Notes: a model not told the origin generated them from the letters alone. 64,000 bases of DNA from Liolophura sinensis (GCF_032854445.1 NC_088306.1:29237764-29301763), one strand, 5' to 3'; positions 24,790 through 36,984 are shown, numbered from the stretch's first letter. Program-made: numbers and translations.

Positions 24790-25160
24790 GGATTTTATAA
24801 GAGAATTATAGTGTTTATGGTTGTTTTGGAAATGGTTATTTTTGTCACTGGACGTTCTTTTTCAACAGGTATGTGAGTGTATCAACAGCTCCAACTGTTA
24901 CCAATGAACAGTTTGATGCTTTTGTCATATTGTCAGTCTTTTGATAATAAACTCATTTATAAAAAAAAGGAATAGACGTACCAGACTAGTCGCTTGGAGC
25001 TATTCAACCCGGCCAGAGAGTACAATACAAGGTGGTTTAATACGAATGTGCATACATATGAGTTCTGGAGTCTGATCAAAACATCAGTGCTATCAAAGAC
25101 TAATATACACCAGTGAACGAGCTAGGTCCGCCCATATTGGGTCTGACCCAGAAATCATAT
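24790..25160. other. Spacer with a possible retroposed 3' end
   Basis: AATAAA at 24946-24951 is followed ten bases later by an A8 run (24961-24968), as in a polyadenylated transcript end. No coding sequence is attached, so it may be a processed fragment or a SINE tail. Confidence 0.3.
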
Positions 25161-25204
25161 ATATGTGAGTGAGTGAGTGCTTGGGGTTTAACGTCGTACT
25201 CAAC
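25161..25204 (-). mobile_element. SINE tail fragment
   Basis: GTGAGTGAGTGCTTGGGGTT followed by TAACGTCGTACTCAA is the inverse of the ACGACGTTA..CCCCAAGCACTCACT tail also seen at 36900-36957. Confidence 0.6.
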
Positions 25205-25216
25205 CATATATATGTG

Positions 25217-25218
<2 letters not shown>

Positions 25219-25264
<46 letters not shown>
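25219..25264. repeat. (AT)n microsatellite
   Basis: An uninterrupted AT dinucleotide run of about 46 bp next to the SINE tail. Confidence 0.97.
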
Positions 25265-25268
<4 letters not shown>

Positions 25269-25560
25269 TGTTGGGTCTGACCCATTTAAATAGGTTTGAA
25301 AGTACATTTACATTTACTGTTGGGTCTTACTGTATATAAATACAGGTCGGGCCGGGCGCAATACTTAGTTGTGGAATAATACCTTAAAATACAAAAAATG
25401 GAAATACTTACCCATATATAAAGGTATATATATATAGCATAAAGAAACTGCTGTGAACATTAGGTGTAAACATTTTCTTCGAAAAACACTAATCTTTAAG
25501 AAGGTGCAAATACTTCTGGTTTTACATGACCAGACCCAATAAGTAAGTAAGTTTAAGTAA

Positions 25561-27900
25561 CCGATGTATTTCGTGTAGTTAATGTGGCCGAAATAAACCA
25601 CCACAGAATCCGACGTATTACGTGTAGTTAATGTGGCCGGAATAAGCCACCACAGAACCCGATGTATTACGTGTAGTTAATGTGACCGGAATAAGCCACC
25701 ACAGAACCCGATGTATCACGTGCAGTTAATGTGGCCGGAATAAGCCACCACAGAATCCGATGTATTACGTGCAGTTAATGTGGCTGGAATAAGCCACCAC
25801 AGAATCCGACGTATTACGTGTAGTTAATGTGGCCGGAATAAACCACCACAGAATCCGACGTATTACCTGTAGTTAATGTGGCCGGAATAAGCCACCACAG
25901 AACCCGACGTATTACGTGTAGTTAATGTGGCTGGAATAAGCCACCACAGAACCCGACGTATTACGTGTAGTTAATGTGGCTGGAATAAGCCACCACAGAA
26001 TCCGACGTATTACGTGTAGTTAATGTGGCCGGAATAAAACAAAACAGAATCCGACGTATTACGTGTAGTTAATGTGGCTGGAATAAGCCACCACAGAATC
26101 CGATGTGTAACGTGTAGTTAATGTGGCCGGAATGAAACAAAACAGAATCCGATATATTACGTGTAGTTAATGTGGCTGGAATAATCCACCACAGAACCCG
26201 ATGTATGACGTGTAGTTAATGTGGCCGAAATAAACCACCACAGAATCCGACGTATTACGTGTAGTTAATGTGGCCGGAATAAGCCACCACAGAACCCGAT
26301 GTATTACGTGTAGTTAATGTGACCGGAATAAGCCACCACAGAACCCGATGCATTACGTGCAGTTAATGTGGCCGGAATAAGCCACCGCAGAATCCGATGT
26401 ATTACGTGCAGTTAATGTGGCTGGAATAAGCCACCACAGAATCCGACGTATTACGTGTAGTTAATGTGGCCGGAATAAACCACCACAGAATCCGACGTAT
26501 TACCTGTAGTTAATGTGACCGGAATAAGCCACCACAGAACCCGACGTATTACGTGTAGTTAATGTGGCTGGAATAAGCCACCACAGAATCCGACGTATTA
26601 CGTGTAGTTAATGTGGCCGGAATAAAACAAAACAGAATCCGACGTATTACGTGTAGTTAATGTGGCTGGAATAAGCCACCACAGAATCCGATGTGTAACG
26701 TGTAGTTAATGTGGCCGGAATGAAACAAAACAGAATCCGATATATTACGTGTAGTTAATGTGGCTGGAATAATCCACCACAGAACCCGATGTATGACGTG
26801 TAGTTAATGTGGCCGAAATAAACCACCACAGAATCCGACGTATTACGTGTAGTTAATGTGGCCGGAATAAGCCACCACAGAACCCGATGTATTACGTGTA
26901 GTTAATGTGACCGGAATAAGCCACCACAGAACCCGATGTATTACGTGCAGTTAATGTGGCCGGAATAAGCCACCACAGAATCCGATGTATTACGTGCAGT
27001 TAATGTGGCTGGAATAAGCCACCACAGAATCCGACGTATTACGTGTAGTTAATGTGGCCGGAATAAACCACCACAGAATCCGACGTATTACCTGTAGTTA
27101 ATGTGGCCGGAATAAGCCACCACAGAACCCGACGTATTACGTGTAGTTAATGTGGCTGGAATAAGCCACCACAGAATCCGACGTATTACGTGTAGTTAAT
27201 GTGGCCGGAATAAAACAAAACAGAATCCGACGTATTTTACGTGTAGTTAATGTGGCTGGAATAAGCCACCACAGAATCCGATGTGTAACGTGTAGTTAAT
27301 GTGGCCGGAATGAAACAAAACAGAATCCGATATATTACGTGTAGTTAATGTGGCTGGAATAATCCACCACAGAACCCGATGTATGACGTGTAGTTAATGT
27401 GACCGGAATAAACCACCACAGAATCCGACGTATTACGTGTAGTTAATGTGGCTGGAATAAGCCACCACAGAATCCGATGTGTAACGTGTAGTTAATGTGG
27501 CCGGAATAAAACAAAAGAGAATCCGACGTATTACGTGTAGTTAATGTGGCTGGAATAAGCCACCACAGAATCCGATGTGTAATGTGTAGCTAATGTGGCC
27601 GGAATAAAACAAAACAGAATCCAAAAACAAAACAGAATCCGACGTATTACGTGTAGTTAATGTGGCCGGAATAAGCCACCACAGAACCCGATGTATTACG
27701 TGTAGTTAATGTGACCGGAATAAGCCACCACAGAACCCGATGTATTACGTGTAGTTAATGTGACCGGAGTAAGCCACCACAGAACCCGATGTATGACGTT
27801 AATGTGGCCGGAATAAAAAAACACAGAATCCGACGTATTACGTGTAGTTAATGTGGCCGGAATAAACCACCACAGAATCCGATGTATTAGGTATAGTTTA
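25561..27900. repeat. 49-bp satellite array with higher-order structure, about 47 copies
   Basis: The unit contains CCGACGTATTACGTGTAGTT, AATGTGGCCGGAATAAGCCA and CCACAGAATC. Distinct monomer types (GGCTGG, GACCGG, AAACAAAACAGA, GATGTGTAACG) recur in a fixed order. The unique AATGTGGCCGAAATAAACCA type reappears with spacings of 638 and 588 bp, that is 13 and 12 monomers. The array ends about 1.1 kb beyond the 3' end of MFS gene 2. Confidence 0.96.
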
Positions 27901-28424
27901 CTTGGTTGAAAAAAAAAACAGTAATGGGAATAAATCAAGCTATTTTATGGACTGTGTTAAATACTCTTCATCTGACTTATACTTCACATCTTTGCCTTGG
28001 ACGGATGACGTAACGCAATTCATACATACAATAAGGAGATAACACTGTTGTGGAAAGTATATAAATCCACCAACATTTAATTTTTTTTACAATAATTGTT
28101 CATACTTATTTTGACCAAGGCAGTCCACGCGTTTACGGTACTAATGAGGTAATGTGATGGTTTTCCAGTTTAAACTGTTAATAAATAATCTGACATTAAA
28201 CGACTTTGTCTGAAGCTGTTGGGTATAACTGTTCAGCATGGACTGATTTACCTATATTGTGAAGGATTCAAGAACAGCAACCAAACCTGCAATACCTACC
28301 TACCCGCCCCCCCCCAAAATAAAACCAGTGTAGTGCAAATGGTCTCACATCGAGTAGAACCATTCAAACACCACGCTCTAAAAAGCTGATTGAAAAATAG
28401 CGCAAAGAATATTTATTTGCTTTT
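27901..28424. other. Spacer downstream of MFS gene 2
   Basis: AT-rich DNA with no gene seen. AATAAA-type words on the minus strand (for example the complement of 28412-28417) could serve as a polyadenylation signal for MFS gene 2, but this is not decisive. Confidence 0.3.
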
Positions 28425-28565
28425 CTGTTCACCTTGGTGGGGTGACTTTTTGTTAGCGGCATCATTTTGGACTCGCCCTGCCCCTAGAAGACACAGTACA
28501 GTACACACAGTCTCGTCACATGACTGAACAATTGTTAAGGACGACGTAATAAAAACAAAGAAATG
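28425..28565 (+). mobile_element. SINE body fragment
   Basis: CACCTTGGTGGGGTGACTTT, GACTCGCCCTGCCCCTAGAA, TCGTCACATGACTGAACAAT and GTTAAGGACGACGTAATAAA follow in the same order as the copy at 45705-45955. It is diverged. Confidence 0.6.
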
Positions 28566-28991
28566 CATTCATACATTTTTAGATTTATCATCGTTTTTAT
28601 CATAATTTAAACCAGGAATGGACAGGTACATTTGTACCTCTGGCGTACGAGCCATTTTCGTAAGACTTAGAAACTGTAAATTTCTCGCGTACAAAACCGT
28701 TTACTTCTTTTTAGAAAATCATGTTTTTAAGGTCATTATGTCCAAAGATTATAATGTGCGAGAAAACTTATGGAAAAAGATTTCATGAGGCATATTGAAG
28801 CTCTACAGATGCTTGCTGACCCGGCAAGCAAAATACAACGGACTAAGGCCTTCCTACAAAATGTGGTACCCAATCTTTTGGACAAGCGCACACAAGGGCA
28901 CTGTCCTGACCACAAATGGTCCCTGCAACAGAACACGTTAACAAATGTGAAAAGGAACACGCTCTGGTCAGGTGTTTATCAGGAGTCATCA

Positions 28992-30091
28992 TCACTGGTC
29001 TTTTGGGCGTCCATTTTTGATAAAGTTCACCACATGCACACCCGTAAAGAAAGCCGTGACGAACAAAAGTACAATAGACGACAAATAAAAACAGAAAGGT
29101 CCGTAGCAAAAGCCGTCAAAGGAGAGCGTTCTGTCGTACAGCATCCCAACCATAACCTGGAAGAATAGGCAGAAAAAGCCCGTAAAGCAGTATAGGCATC
29201 CGATTATGTAGGGATACGTTGTGTGTCCAAATCGTGCGGCTAGTAGTAACGTAGGAATGGTTATACCAATTGACACGCCGATACCTAAAAACAACGTCAC
29301 AAAATATAAACTGATCTCGCCAAGTCTCAGAACTAGGAGAGCTATTGCGAAACACATGGAGAGGGATCCTGATATCACAAGCAAAAATCCGCTCAAGTTT
29401 GATTTGAACTTGTCGAAGGTAAAACCGAAGAATAAGCGACCAGAAACTATCGTAACGGACAGAATGTAAACTAAGTACATGGGTTGTACGAACTCGAGAG
29501 AGTGAGCTATTGACGTTATATTGTTCATATAGGTAAACATGATACTGTATATAATGACAGACGGCCAGAAAGTCAGATGGAAATAGCCTGAGCTTATCAT
29601 GGTGATGAACGGGCTTTGGTCAGATTCACTAGAGGAAATGTCTCCACTGGACGAGTCGTCATCGGTGTCAAATGGGCTGTCGTTATTGTTGCAGTTGATT
29701 TGGTTCCGCTCCGGATCTGTGTGGATTCTGTCTTCGACGTAAAGGCTTCCTGCACTGGTGTGCACATCTGCTTGGTCATCGGTTCTGCCCTTGTTGTTGT
29801 CATGCCGTTTGCCGAGCAAAGCGGTTTTCACCGTCACCTCCTCTTGAGTCGCATCTCTTGGCGTATGAATTAAGGAACAGATTCCTACTGACACAGCGAA
29901 TATGGCGGCGACCACCAAGAAGAAGTTTCCCAGGTCATCAGCGAATAACAACTGAAACAAGCCCCCGTATACGAGTTTGGCTGCGGCAATAGCCGCGTGA
30001 CCCAAGCCAACAATTTTCCCCGTGTGCTTGGCATCTATATTGTGAATGGATATTGAAGTCAATCTTGTACTTCCTGCGTTTTGACCCAGGC
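28992..30091 (-). CDS. MFS gene 2, last exon (helices 5-12)
   Basis: The acceptor TTTTTCTTTCCAG precedes 30091. The frame runs unbroken for 365 codons from LGQNAGSTRLTS to KNGRPKDQ and a TGA. It is the longest non-repetitive open frame in the window. Eight hydrophobic helices surround one long acidic loop. Confidence 0.92.
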
Positions 30092-33000
30092 CTGGAAAGA
30101 AAAAATATCGAGCAATAACGTTATACTGGGGTATAAATACAACAAATTACACAGAAAACGGTAAGTATATATTTCGGATCTTCGTATCTTTCTTTATTTT
30201 CTACTCAGAGTGTATGGGAAACTATATAATATAACAGGTAGATATGTTGACAACATCGTTATGCTTGGGATTTGCGTTTGTAGTATTACGTGAGCGTAAG
30301 GTGTGTAACATGGGGTTGTTGTATAAGCAACAATGTTGCGCGTGTGGTATGCAGCTGCCATATTAAGAGAGCTTGACGAGTTAAGCATTCAGTATTAATT
30401 CATAGTTTTGACAACTCCGTTACGGATGAAGTTTTAAATTTAGAATTGCGTGTACATCATGCACGTGGCGTAAATACTATTACCATCGTTGGCGTTAGAG
30501 ACATATCTGAATGGCGCATTATATATAAGTTATGAAGGCGTTTTATTATTTATGGCTGACGTTCTATATACACTATTACATGTACATCAGTGAAACATGC
30601 GGATGACGTATTATAAACACTGCTACATGTGCATGTGTAGGACATTCGGATTACGTATTATAAACACTGCTACATGTGCATGTGTAGGACATTCGGATGA
30701 CGTATTATAAACACTGCTACATGTGCATGCGTAGGACATTCGGATGACGTATTATAAACACTGTTGCATGTATTTTTGCGGGACATGCGGATGACGTATT
30801 TAAACTCGTATGACGTATTCATATGTATTGTGTATGCGGTTTGTCTTGTGTATGTGGCTTTTCTTGTACATGTAGTTTGTCTTGTGCATGTGGCTTTTCT
30901 TGTACATGTAGTTTGTCTTGTGCATGTGGCTTTTCTTGTACATGTAGTTTGTCTGTGTATGTAGCTTGTCTGTGTATGTAGCTTGTCTTGCGGATGTAGC
31001 TTGTCTTGTAGATGTGGCTTGTTTGTACATATAGCTTGTCATATGACTTTACTAGATCCACGGGAGAGTCACATTTATATGGCGATAAACATTTCTTTGG
31101 GATACGATAGATATTTTTTTCTATTCTTAAGGTCAACCAATAATTATTTCTACCCTTGGCGTTTTGCGCCCTGTTCCTAAAGACTTTAGCAACACAGAAG
31201 TTTTTTTGCCCCTCAGTAGCAGCATATAACCACACTGCATGACGATATACGTAGATTGGATATTTATAGGTATTGATACTAAACTAGTGGTTTCAGGTTA
31301 CTGGCTCTCGGTTCGCTTGTGAAAGGTACTATGGTAACCAATTACAAAGGGGGATTTACACACCTTTTTATGGCACGGCTATTGAAAGATTCGCCTACGA
31401 GTGCTTGTGTACGATGACAGCGTTACTCATCTCATGTAGCCCGCAGCCTGCCGTCTATAACACTCTGCTGAAAGAGCTCACAAATCTGACACATGGCTAA
31501 CTAACGTTACCCAGAATGATCGATGGAAACGCTCGTAACATCGTCAGCCGTAACATGTTGTTGTTACAAAGTTACTGTGACTGAACAAAGCTGGGATTGG
31601 AATTGAGGGTAAAATTTTTCTCAATTTGTTGAAAGGGGTCGGGTTTCAGTGCAAACAGAATTTATGGCATACTCGTGGGCGATCGGCGATCGATCGAAAG
31701 AAACCTTTTAGGCGGCTCCTTTGCCGAGAAATTTTGGTCATACGGCCAAATTCATTGGCCAACATGGGTTACATCGCATTCAGGGGCCTCCATGGCTCAG
31801 TTGGTTAGCGCGCTAGCGCAGCGTGATGACCCAGCAGTCTCTCACCAATGCGGTCGCTGTGAGTTCAAGTCCAGCTCATGCTTGCTTCCTCTCCAACCGT
31901 ACGTGGGAAGGTCGTGGGATGGTCGTGGATTTCCCCCGGGCTCTGCCCGGTTTCCACCATAATGCTGGCCGCCGTCGTATAAGTGAAATATTCTTGAGTA
32001 CGGCGTAAAAAACCAATCAAATAAATATATACATCGCTTTTCACTCATATCAGGAAACTGGGTCTCCTTCAACAGAGCCTAAAATTGATAGACTCCAATG
32101 GTTAGAGGTGGAGAGAGTACTTTTCAGCACGAGAGTTCGGAAGCATTGGCGAGGAGAACGGGGTGCAGTGAGTAGGGGTGGGTTGAGCTCTGGAAGGACC
32201 GAATACCCACCCGGGGGCAGAATTGTCAACAATTGGACATGCAGAACAGGGTTCGTTGTAGTGCTCTACACGCTTGACCCACCAGGGTGACCTCAAACAT
32301 TTTCGGGGAAACAGATCACACAGAACGACGAGGCGTCAGTAAAAACTAGCACACTTTCCAGTATAAAAATAAAACAAACTGTATGGATACATGTAGCATT
32401 GTGGATGTGCATACACAATGGACAAAATCCAAAAGGGGATACAGTACAACATCTAACATTCGGATACGCTTTTTGTTTGTTTATTTATTTTATAATATTT
32501 TATTTTATTAGAACATCCGATTTGGCAGAGAGGGTAATGGCCTGATTTTAAAACCGCGATATCAAAATGAAATTATGCGCTTATTTATCGAACTGGGTTT
32601 ATAGACATGTAAAGCTGTATGTAAATTTAATGCAAGTTTAACTGTAAAAATATAATACAGCGTTTTAATGTTAAACCTTTACAACGGTGAATAAGCATCA
32701 GCTGTACTAATTCAAATGTACAGCTTTCTTTAAAGACAGAAATATTTACAGTTTGTAAAACTACTCTGAAAAGTGTTTGTGACAATGTTGCCACTACTTT
32801 TTGCTTTAAAATTGTATCATAATTTTTGACGTTATTTTTTTACCCACTGTAATCCATTTGCTACATTAGATGCATAGGTCGAAGGGAGGGTAGGCTGCAT
32901 TGTTATAATGCGTCCTTTGGCATGACCTTTGGCGTGACTTTTGGCTTCGTTTTTCTTACAGTTTGCATCGTATAAAGAAACGCTATATACTTACTCATTA

Positions 33001-35970
33001 CAAACTGAAGGATACATATAATGCTCGGCCAATGGCTGAAAAAGTTCCGGTAGACCACGGCCATCCACATGAGTAGAGCCGAACCGGAAGTGGTTGCCCA
33101 TATGACGAGGTATCCAACCCGGTGCCCGAACCTGCCGGTGATGAATGGTTCCATCAGCGATGCTCCCATCCCAGCGAGGCCGGACACAGACACCATCTCA
33201 ACTGTTAGCAGAGATTACATCGTGAATATATTAAGAGCATTTCTACTTTTGAGTTGAAGATGAATTACACACACACCCTCTCCTCACCTCCCCCCCCCCC
33301 CCACCCCACGCACACAGACACAGACTCTAAAGTGTAAAGACATTTTATGCAGGGCTGCATTTTTAACCACCATAAAATGTCAGATTGCTGTCAGATCTTT
33401 CCACGCACAACCGGAGAGGAACCCAGCATGGGGTGGGCTTGAAATGACAGCCACCGCATTGGTGAGAGACTCCTAAAGCTATTATGCAACGTTAACAAAC
33501 TAATCTCCCTACCACGAAGGTCCATTAAAACTTGCACATGTGATTGCATAATTTGCCATAATTATCAAATAATATAATAATATTAATTATGGAAGATGAA
33601 GTTTAGCTGTGGTCTTCAAACGCTTACACTCAGGTTGCAGGACAGTTTGGAGCCCAACACTCCAGCGTCGTATTGAAGATCATACCATGATTCTATTTTG
33701 CCTGAAAGGTTGATCGGAAATATTTGCTTTCGACAAATCTGATTTGCACCAATTCTACTCTCTGATCAATATTTTTCCTCCCTAGAACACCACACAGCAA
33801 ATAAAATCAAGATTGTTCCTGTCAAATGTCAACAGGATGTCACTCTTCCTCACCCCCACTCTGGATTTTTCTTCGTGTCTTCTCATGTGAACAATTATAT
33901 ATGTAGTACTAAGAAATCGTCCTAGCCGCTTCTAGATTTTACCAGTTAGCCCTTTGGTTATTAAAATTAATTGTTGTCTAACACGAAGGAATATCGGACG
34001 CTGAGTAATTTGGGCTTTCGCAAGAAATCCGCTGGCAGTTGACTAATGAGGTGGCAGGCTCGAAACTCGCTGTTTGGTTGACTGTGACTTTATATCAGGC
34101 CGTTTATCAGGTACCGGCCGAAAAGCGGTGGTTTTACATACGCCCTGTTGGGTTTACTCCGCCGTCGTAAAATTTCAAAGTGCATTCCAGAGGATGGCAT
34201 GAAATCGAAATCAACTGAATGGACAAATAAACCCTCACAAATAGCTAAACTATATGCAGGTGATAGCGATTGAATGTGATCTACCTACAACTCATTTGTA
34301 GAATAGGGTAAATATAACTAATCTGAGTCGTAGTACGAGTTGTTATCCGTGTAGTGTTCAGGTAAGAGCAGTACTTCAGTTTTATTTCAGTGTGCGGTAC
34401 CGATAGTGATATTAATCACAACTAAGCTTCACTCTTTCCGTATAGCGTTCTTAACATTTTGTCAGCATATTTAATTATCCATTTTGTTTGTTTAATTAAT
34501 TTATCGCCTCTCCGAAGGCCAAATGCTGGTAAGGTGGTTGTGGACAGTATTGTTGATTGTGGGTGGTGGTTTGTGTGAACGGCTGTTGCCCACGTCGTTT
34601 TTTGTTTTGTTTTTCAATGGTTTCAACAAATGCAATTTCCAGCAATACACGTCACATTTTCTGTCCTCGCAGAGAGGGAATTACAACTATCACATTTAGG
34701 CATGTCAGTGAGAGACGTGCAGTCATGACATTTAGGCGTATCAGTGAGAGACGTACAGTCATCATATTTAGGCCTATCACTCAGAGATGTGTAGTCATCA
34801 TATTTAGGCCCATCAGTGAGAGATGTACAGTCATCATATTTAGGTCCATCAGTGAGAGACGTACAGTCATCATATTTAGGACTATCAATGAGAACGTACA
34901 GTCATCATATTTAGGCCTATTGGTCAGTAGGAAAGTTACAATTATCATATTTGGGCCTATCATATTTAGGCCTATCACTGCGTCATAATATTTAGGCCCA
35001 TTATAGTGGCTGTCTTACAGTCATCATAGTTAGGCCCATAATTGGGAGACTTGGTGACCACATTTGAGCCTTTTGCAGTGGCAGAAAGTCGTCTTTCAAA
35101 ATGAAATGTTCTTTCCATAGCTCAGGGACAGGTAAATGTTGACACGTACATTATAGTTTCTGAATTTCCTTACGGTAAGCTCCGTCTTGCGAATTTCTGC
35201 CATGAAGCGAATTTAAGACGGTGTCACTCCTTGGGAAACTCCTGATTTGATTTCATCTTTAATACATGTACGTGAGTAAAGTGGTTTGTCGACAATTATA
35301 GTGAAAATATTACGTCGTTGACCTTATATTGTTATATCATTGTCGATTTGAAGATTTGAAGCCAGTGATATGTGGTTTTGATTCATAAAAATACTTAAAA
35401 CATGTACTTAAAAAAATTGCAATTCAATCCTTGAACAACAGCGGCCTTAATTCGACAAAGAATTGTGGATTCCGTCGTTCTAATTGTTCGATGATCATTC
35501 TTAATCTGCGTGTAAAAGGTATCGACGCCACCAGTGAAGACGCTGACGCAGTCTAAAGTTCGTTGAAGACAACTTCACTTGCATCAGTGCGGTGTGCGTA
35601 TCAGTTTGTCACATGACGGAAAATTCGTCAGCTAAACACAAATTTTGAGAGCTGAGATCTGAGATTTGCGATTTAAGGTGACAATCGAGATGTGCGATTC
35701 GAGATGTGACATTTGAGATGTGATCAAAGGCCTGTAAATTTGTTTTATCCACCCATGACCTGCATCGTGTAAGGGAAATCGGCAATCAGAAAGATAAACA
35801 AATAACTGACAAAAAACCATCAATTCTTACGTACCTTCTGTTTGGGTAAAATTAAAGGTTTCTTTGAGTGCCACGGCATAAACGTTAAAAGCCACTTCCA
35901 GTCCGAGCAATACAGTTGTGAAAACCGCAAGTACGATGCCGAGCCAGATCCTATAGAGGCCCTTCGCCAT
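28992..35970 (-). CDS. MFS transporter, complete three-exon gene (MFS_1 / nodulin-like, MCH1- or NFD4-like)
   Basis: Exons 35970-35835, 33201-32995 and 30091-28992 splice with GT-AG introns and matching phases (1 and 1), giving about 480 residues from ATG (35970) to TGA (28992-28994). Twelve hydrophobic segments are visible. Helix 1 is in exon 1 (WLGIVLAVFTTVLLGLEVAF), helices 2-4 in exon 2 with a GRFGHRVGY loop, and helices 5-12 in exon 3. The loop between helices 6 and 7 is about 90 residues long, rich in Asp/Ser (DTDDDSSSGDISSSESD). Helix 8 ends SGRLFFGFTFDKF, the repeat of the MFS motif in the second half. The length and layout match plasma or organelle membrane carriers of the MFS_1/nodulin-like group. 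The substrate is unknown. It is not a close copy of MFS gene 1. Confidence 0.85.
30597..30800. repeat. 47-bp minisatellite, about 4 copies
   Basis: The unit contains CGGATGACGTATTATAAACA and CTGCTACATGTGCATGTGTA. It lies in the intron of MFS gene 2 between 30092 and 32994, next to a second array. Confidence 0.88.
30826..31045. repeat. 18/36-bp minisatellite
   Basis: The two alternating 18-mers CTTGTGCATGTGGCTTTT and CTTGTACATGTAGTTTGT repeat about 12 times with decay at the ends. The open frames through it are repeat artefacts. Confidence 0.9.
31046..31782. other. Intron of MFS gene 2, nothing recognised
   Basis: No exon, repeat family or RNA gene was identified in this AT-rich stretch. Confidence 0.4.
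31783..32028 (+). mobile_element. tRNA-derived SINE, near full-length
   Basis: It starts GGGGCCTCCATGGCTCAGTT. The A box is intact, the B-box region is GTGAGTTCAAGTCC, and the body and tail match 19209-19470 closely, with a short internal deletion after TACGTGGGAAGG. It is inserted antisense to MFS gene 2 in its second intron. Confidence 0.9.
32029..32994. other. Intron of MFS gene 2 downstream of the SINE
   Basis: Overlapping short open frames lie on both strands near 32050-32296, in unusually GC-rich DNA for the region (GAGCTCTGGAAGGACCGAAT, ACCCACCCGGGGGCAGAA). No family was recognised; it may be an unlisted repeat. The remainder is AT-rich. Confidence 0.3.
32995..33201 (-). CDS. MFS gene 2, second exon (helices 2-4)
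   Basis: On the minus strand the acceptor TCTGCTAACAG ends at 33202 and the donor A|GTAAGT follows 32995. It encodes VEMVSVSGLAGMGASLMEPF, then VGYLVIWATTSGSALLMWMA and ICILQFVM. The leftover A pairs with GC of exon 3 to make Ser. Confidence 0.87.
33385..33475 (-). mobile_element. tRNA-derived SINE, 5' fragment
   Basis: CACGCACAACCGGAGAGGAA followed by GCCACCGCATTGGTGAGAGA is the inverse of the B-box and adjoining region of the 19209 family. It is diverged and lies in intron 1 of MFS gene 2. Confidence 0.65.
33476..34019. other. Intron 1 of MFS gene 2, nothing recognised
   Basis: AT-rich intron DNA without repeat family, exon or RNA signature. Confidence 0.4.
34020..34200 (+). mobile_element. 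Degraded SINE-like sequence
   Basis: A B-box-like GGCTCGAAACTC is followed by GCGGTGGTTTTACATACGCC and TACTCCGCCGTCGTAAAA, resembling the second half of local SINEs. It is weak and old. Confidence 0.35.
34680..35000. repeat. 36-38-bp minisatellite, about 8 copies
   Basis: The unit contains GTACAGTCATCATATTTAGG and CCCATCAGTGAGAGAC. It lies in intron 1 of MFS gene 2. The 143-codon frame across it reflects the repeat (IIFRPISERCTV) and not a gene. Confidence 0.9.
35835..35970 (-). CDS. MFS gene 2, first coding exon
   Basis: ATGGCGAAGGGC starts at 35970 in a good context (ACGATGG). The donor GAAG|GTACGT lies after 35835. It encodes 45 codons plus one base, covering the N-terminus and helix 1, ending ETFNFTQTE. 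The leftover G joins TT of the next exon to make Val. Confidence 0.85.
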
Positions 35971-36288
35971 CGTCAACACACAACTTCCATTTACATATAT
36001 CTACCTGAGATTGGCTGCTTGGACGCGTTTAGACAGATTGTATACTGATTGACATAAATAACTCCACATATTCAAAAAGCTCAAGCTGTCACGTATCCAT
36101 GCAGATGTAGGTCGCTTGGTGTTGCTTCGTTGAACGTGGAAGTGCAAGTTATGTGAACATTTCCCTGTAAAAAATATCCAGTGAGTAACACCGTTTTTGT
36201 TATCAGAATAACACAGAAGAAAGCTTTCACTTTGTCCACTTGGTCGAGCTAAGATTTCATGCACTAGCACAGTATGGTTGGTGTACGA

Positions 36289-36293
<5 letters not shown>

Positions 36294-36342
<49 letters not shown>
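36294..36342. repeat. (AT)n microsatellite
   Basis: An uninterrupted AT run of about 48 bp, directly followed by a 35-bp minisatellite. Confidence 0.97.
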
Positions 36343-36345
<3 letters not shown>

Positions 36346-36720
36346 AGTCATAGCAATGAATAAAATAAATGTATGTATCCAGTCATAGCAATGAATAAAA
36401 TAAATGTGTGTATTCAGTTATGGCTATGAATAAAATAAATGTATGTATCCAGTCATAGCAATGAATAAAATAAATGTGTGTATTCAGTTACGTTTATGAA
36501 TAAAATGAATATATGTCTCCACTCCTGGCAATGAATGAAATAAATGTTTGTATTCAGTCATGGCAATGAAAAATAAATGCATGTATCCAGTCACGGCAAT
36601 AAATAAAATATATGTCTATATTCAGTTATGATCATGAATAAAATAAATGTATGTATACAGCAATGGCAGTGAATAAAATAAATGTGTGCATTCAGTCTTG
36701 GCAAGGAATAAAATAATAAA
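36343..36720. repeat. 34-35-bp minisatellite, about 11 copies
   Basis: The unit is TATCCAGTCATAGCAATGAA plus TAAAATAAATGTATG. Copies diverge rightward. It sits upstream of the start of MFS gene 2. Confidence 0.9.
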
Positions 36721-36744
36721 TGACATTCATAGTGCAACTACTGA

Positions 36745-36960
36745 TTGACCCCTATCAGTTTAATGGCTCGGGCAGGGTGGCTTACTTGCCTTCCGTAAGG
36801 CGTCTCAGTGAAGCAGCATTGGATAAAAGAGCAGTGGAAACACGACCTCCAATAAGGAGGCACATTATATGCATTCTAAGGCTTCTTTCGTCGTCATGTG
36901 ACTGAAATTTTTTTAAGTACGACGTTATACCCCAAGCACTCACTTACTCACTCACTCAAT
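36745..36960 (+). mobile_element. SINE body and tail
   Basis: GCGTCTCAGTGAAGCAGCAT, CAATAAGGAGGCACATTATA, TCGTCATGTGACTGAAATTT and TACGACGTTATACCCCAAGC occur in the order of the 45705 copy. It ends with an ACTCACTCACTC tail. Confidence 0.65.
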
Positions 36961-36984
36961 ATGATAAGTTAGAGAGGGCGAATT

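Noticed and set aside
25561-27900. CRISPR-like look of regularly spaced repeats
   Set aside because: Adjacent units are direct tandem copies without unique spacers, in an intron-bearing eukaryotic genome. It is satellite DNA.
28770-29168. 132-codon + open frame
   Set aside because: It is the antisense shadow of the last exon of MFS gene 2 and its 3' flank.
34557-34988. 143-codon + open frame
   Set aside because: It is mostly the 36-38-bp minisatellite read through; it lies antisense in an intron of MFS gene 2.
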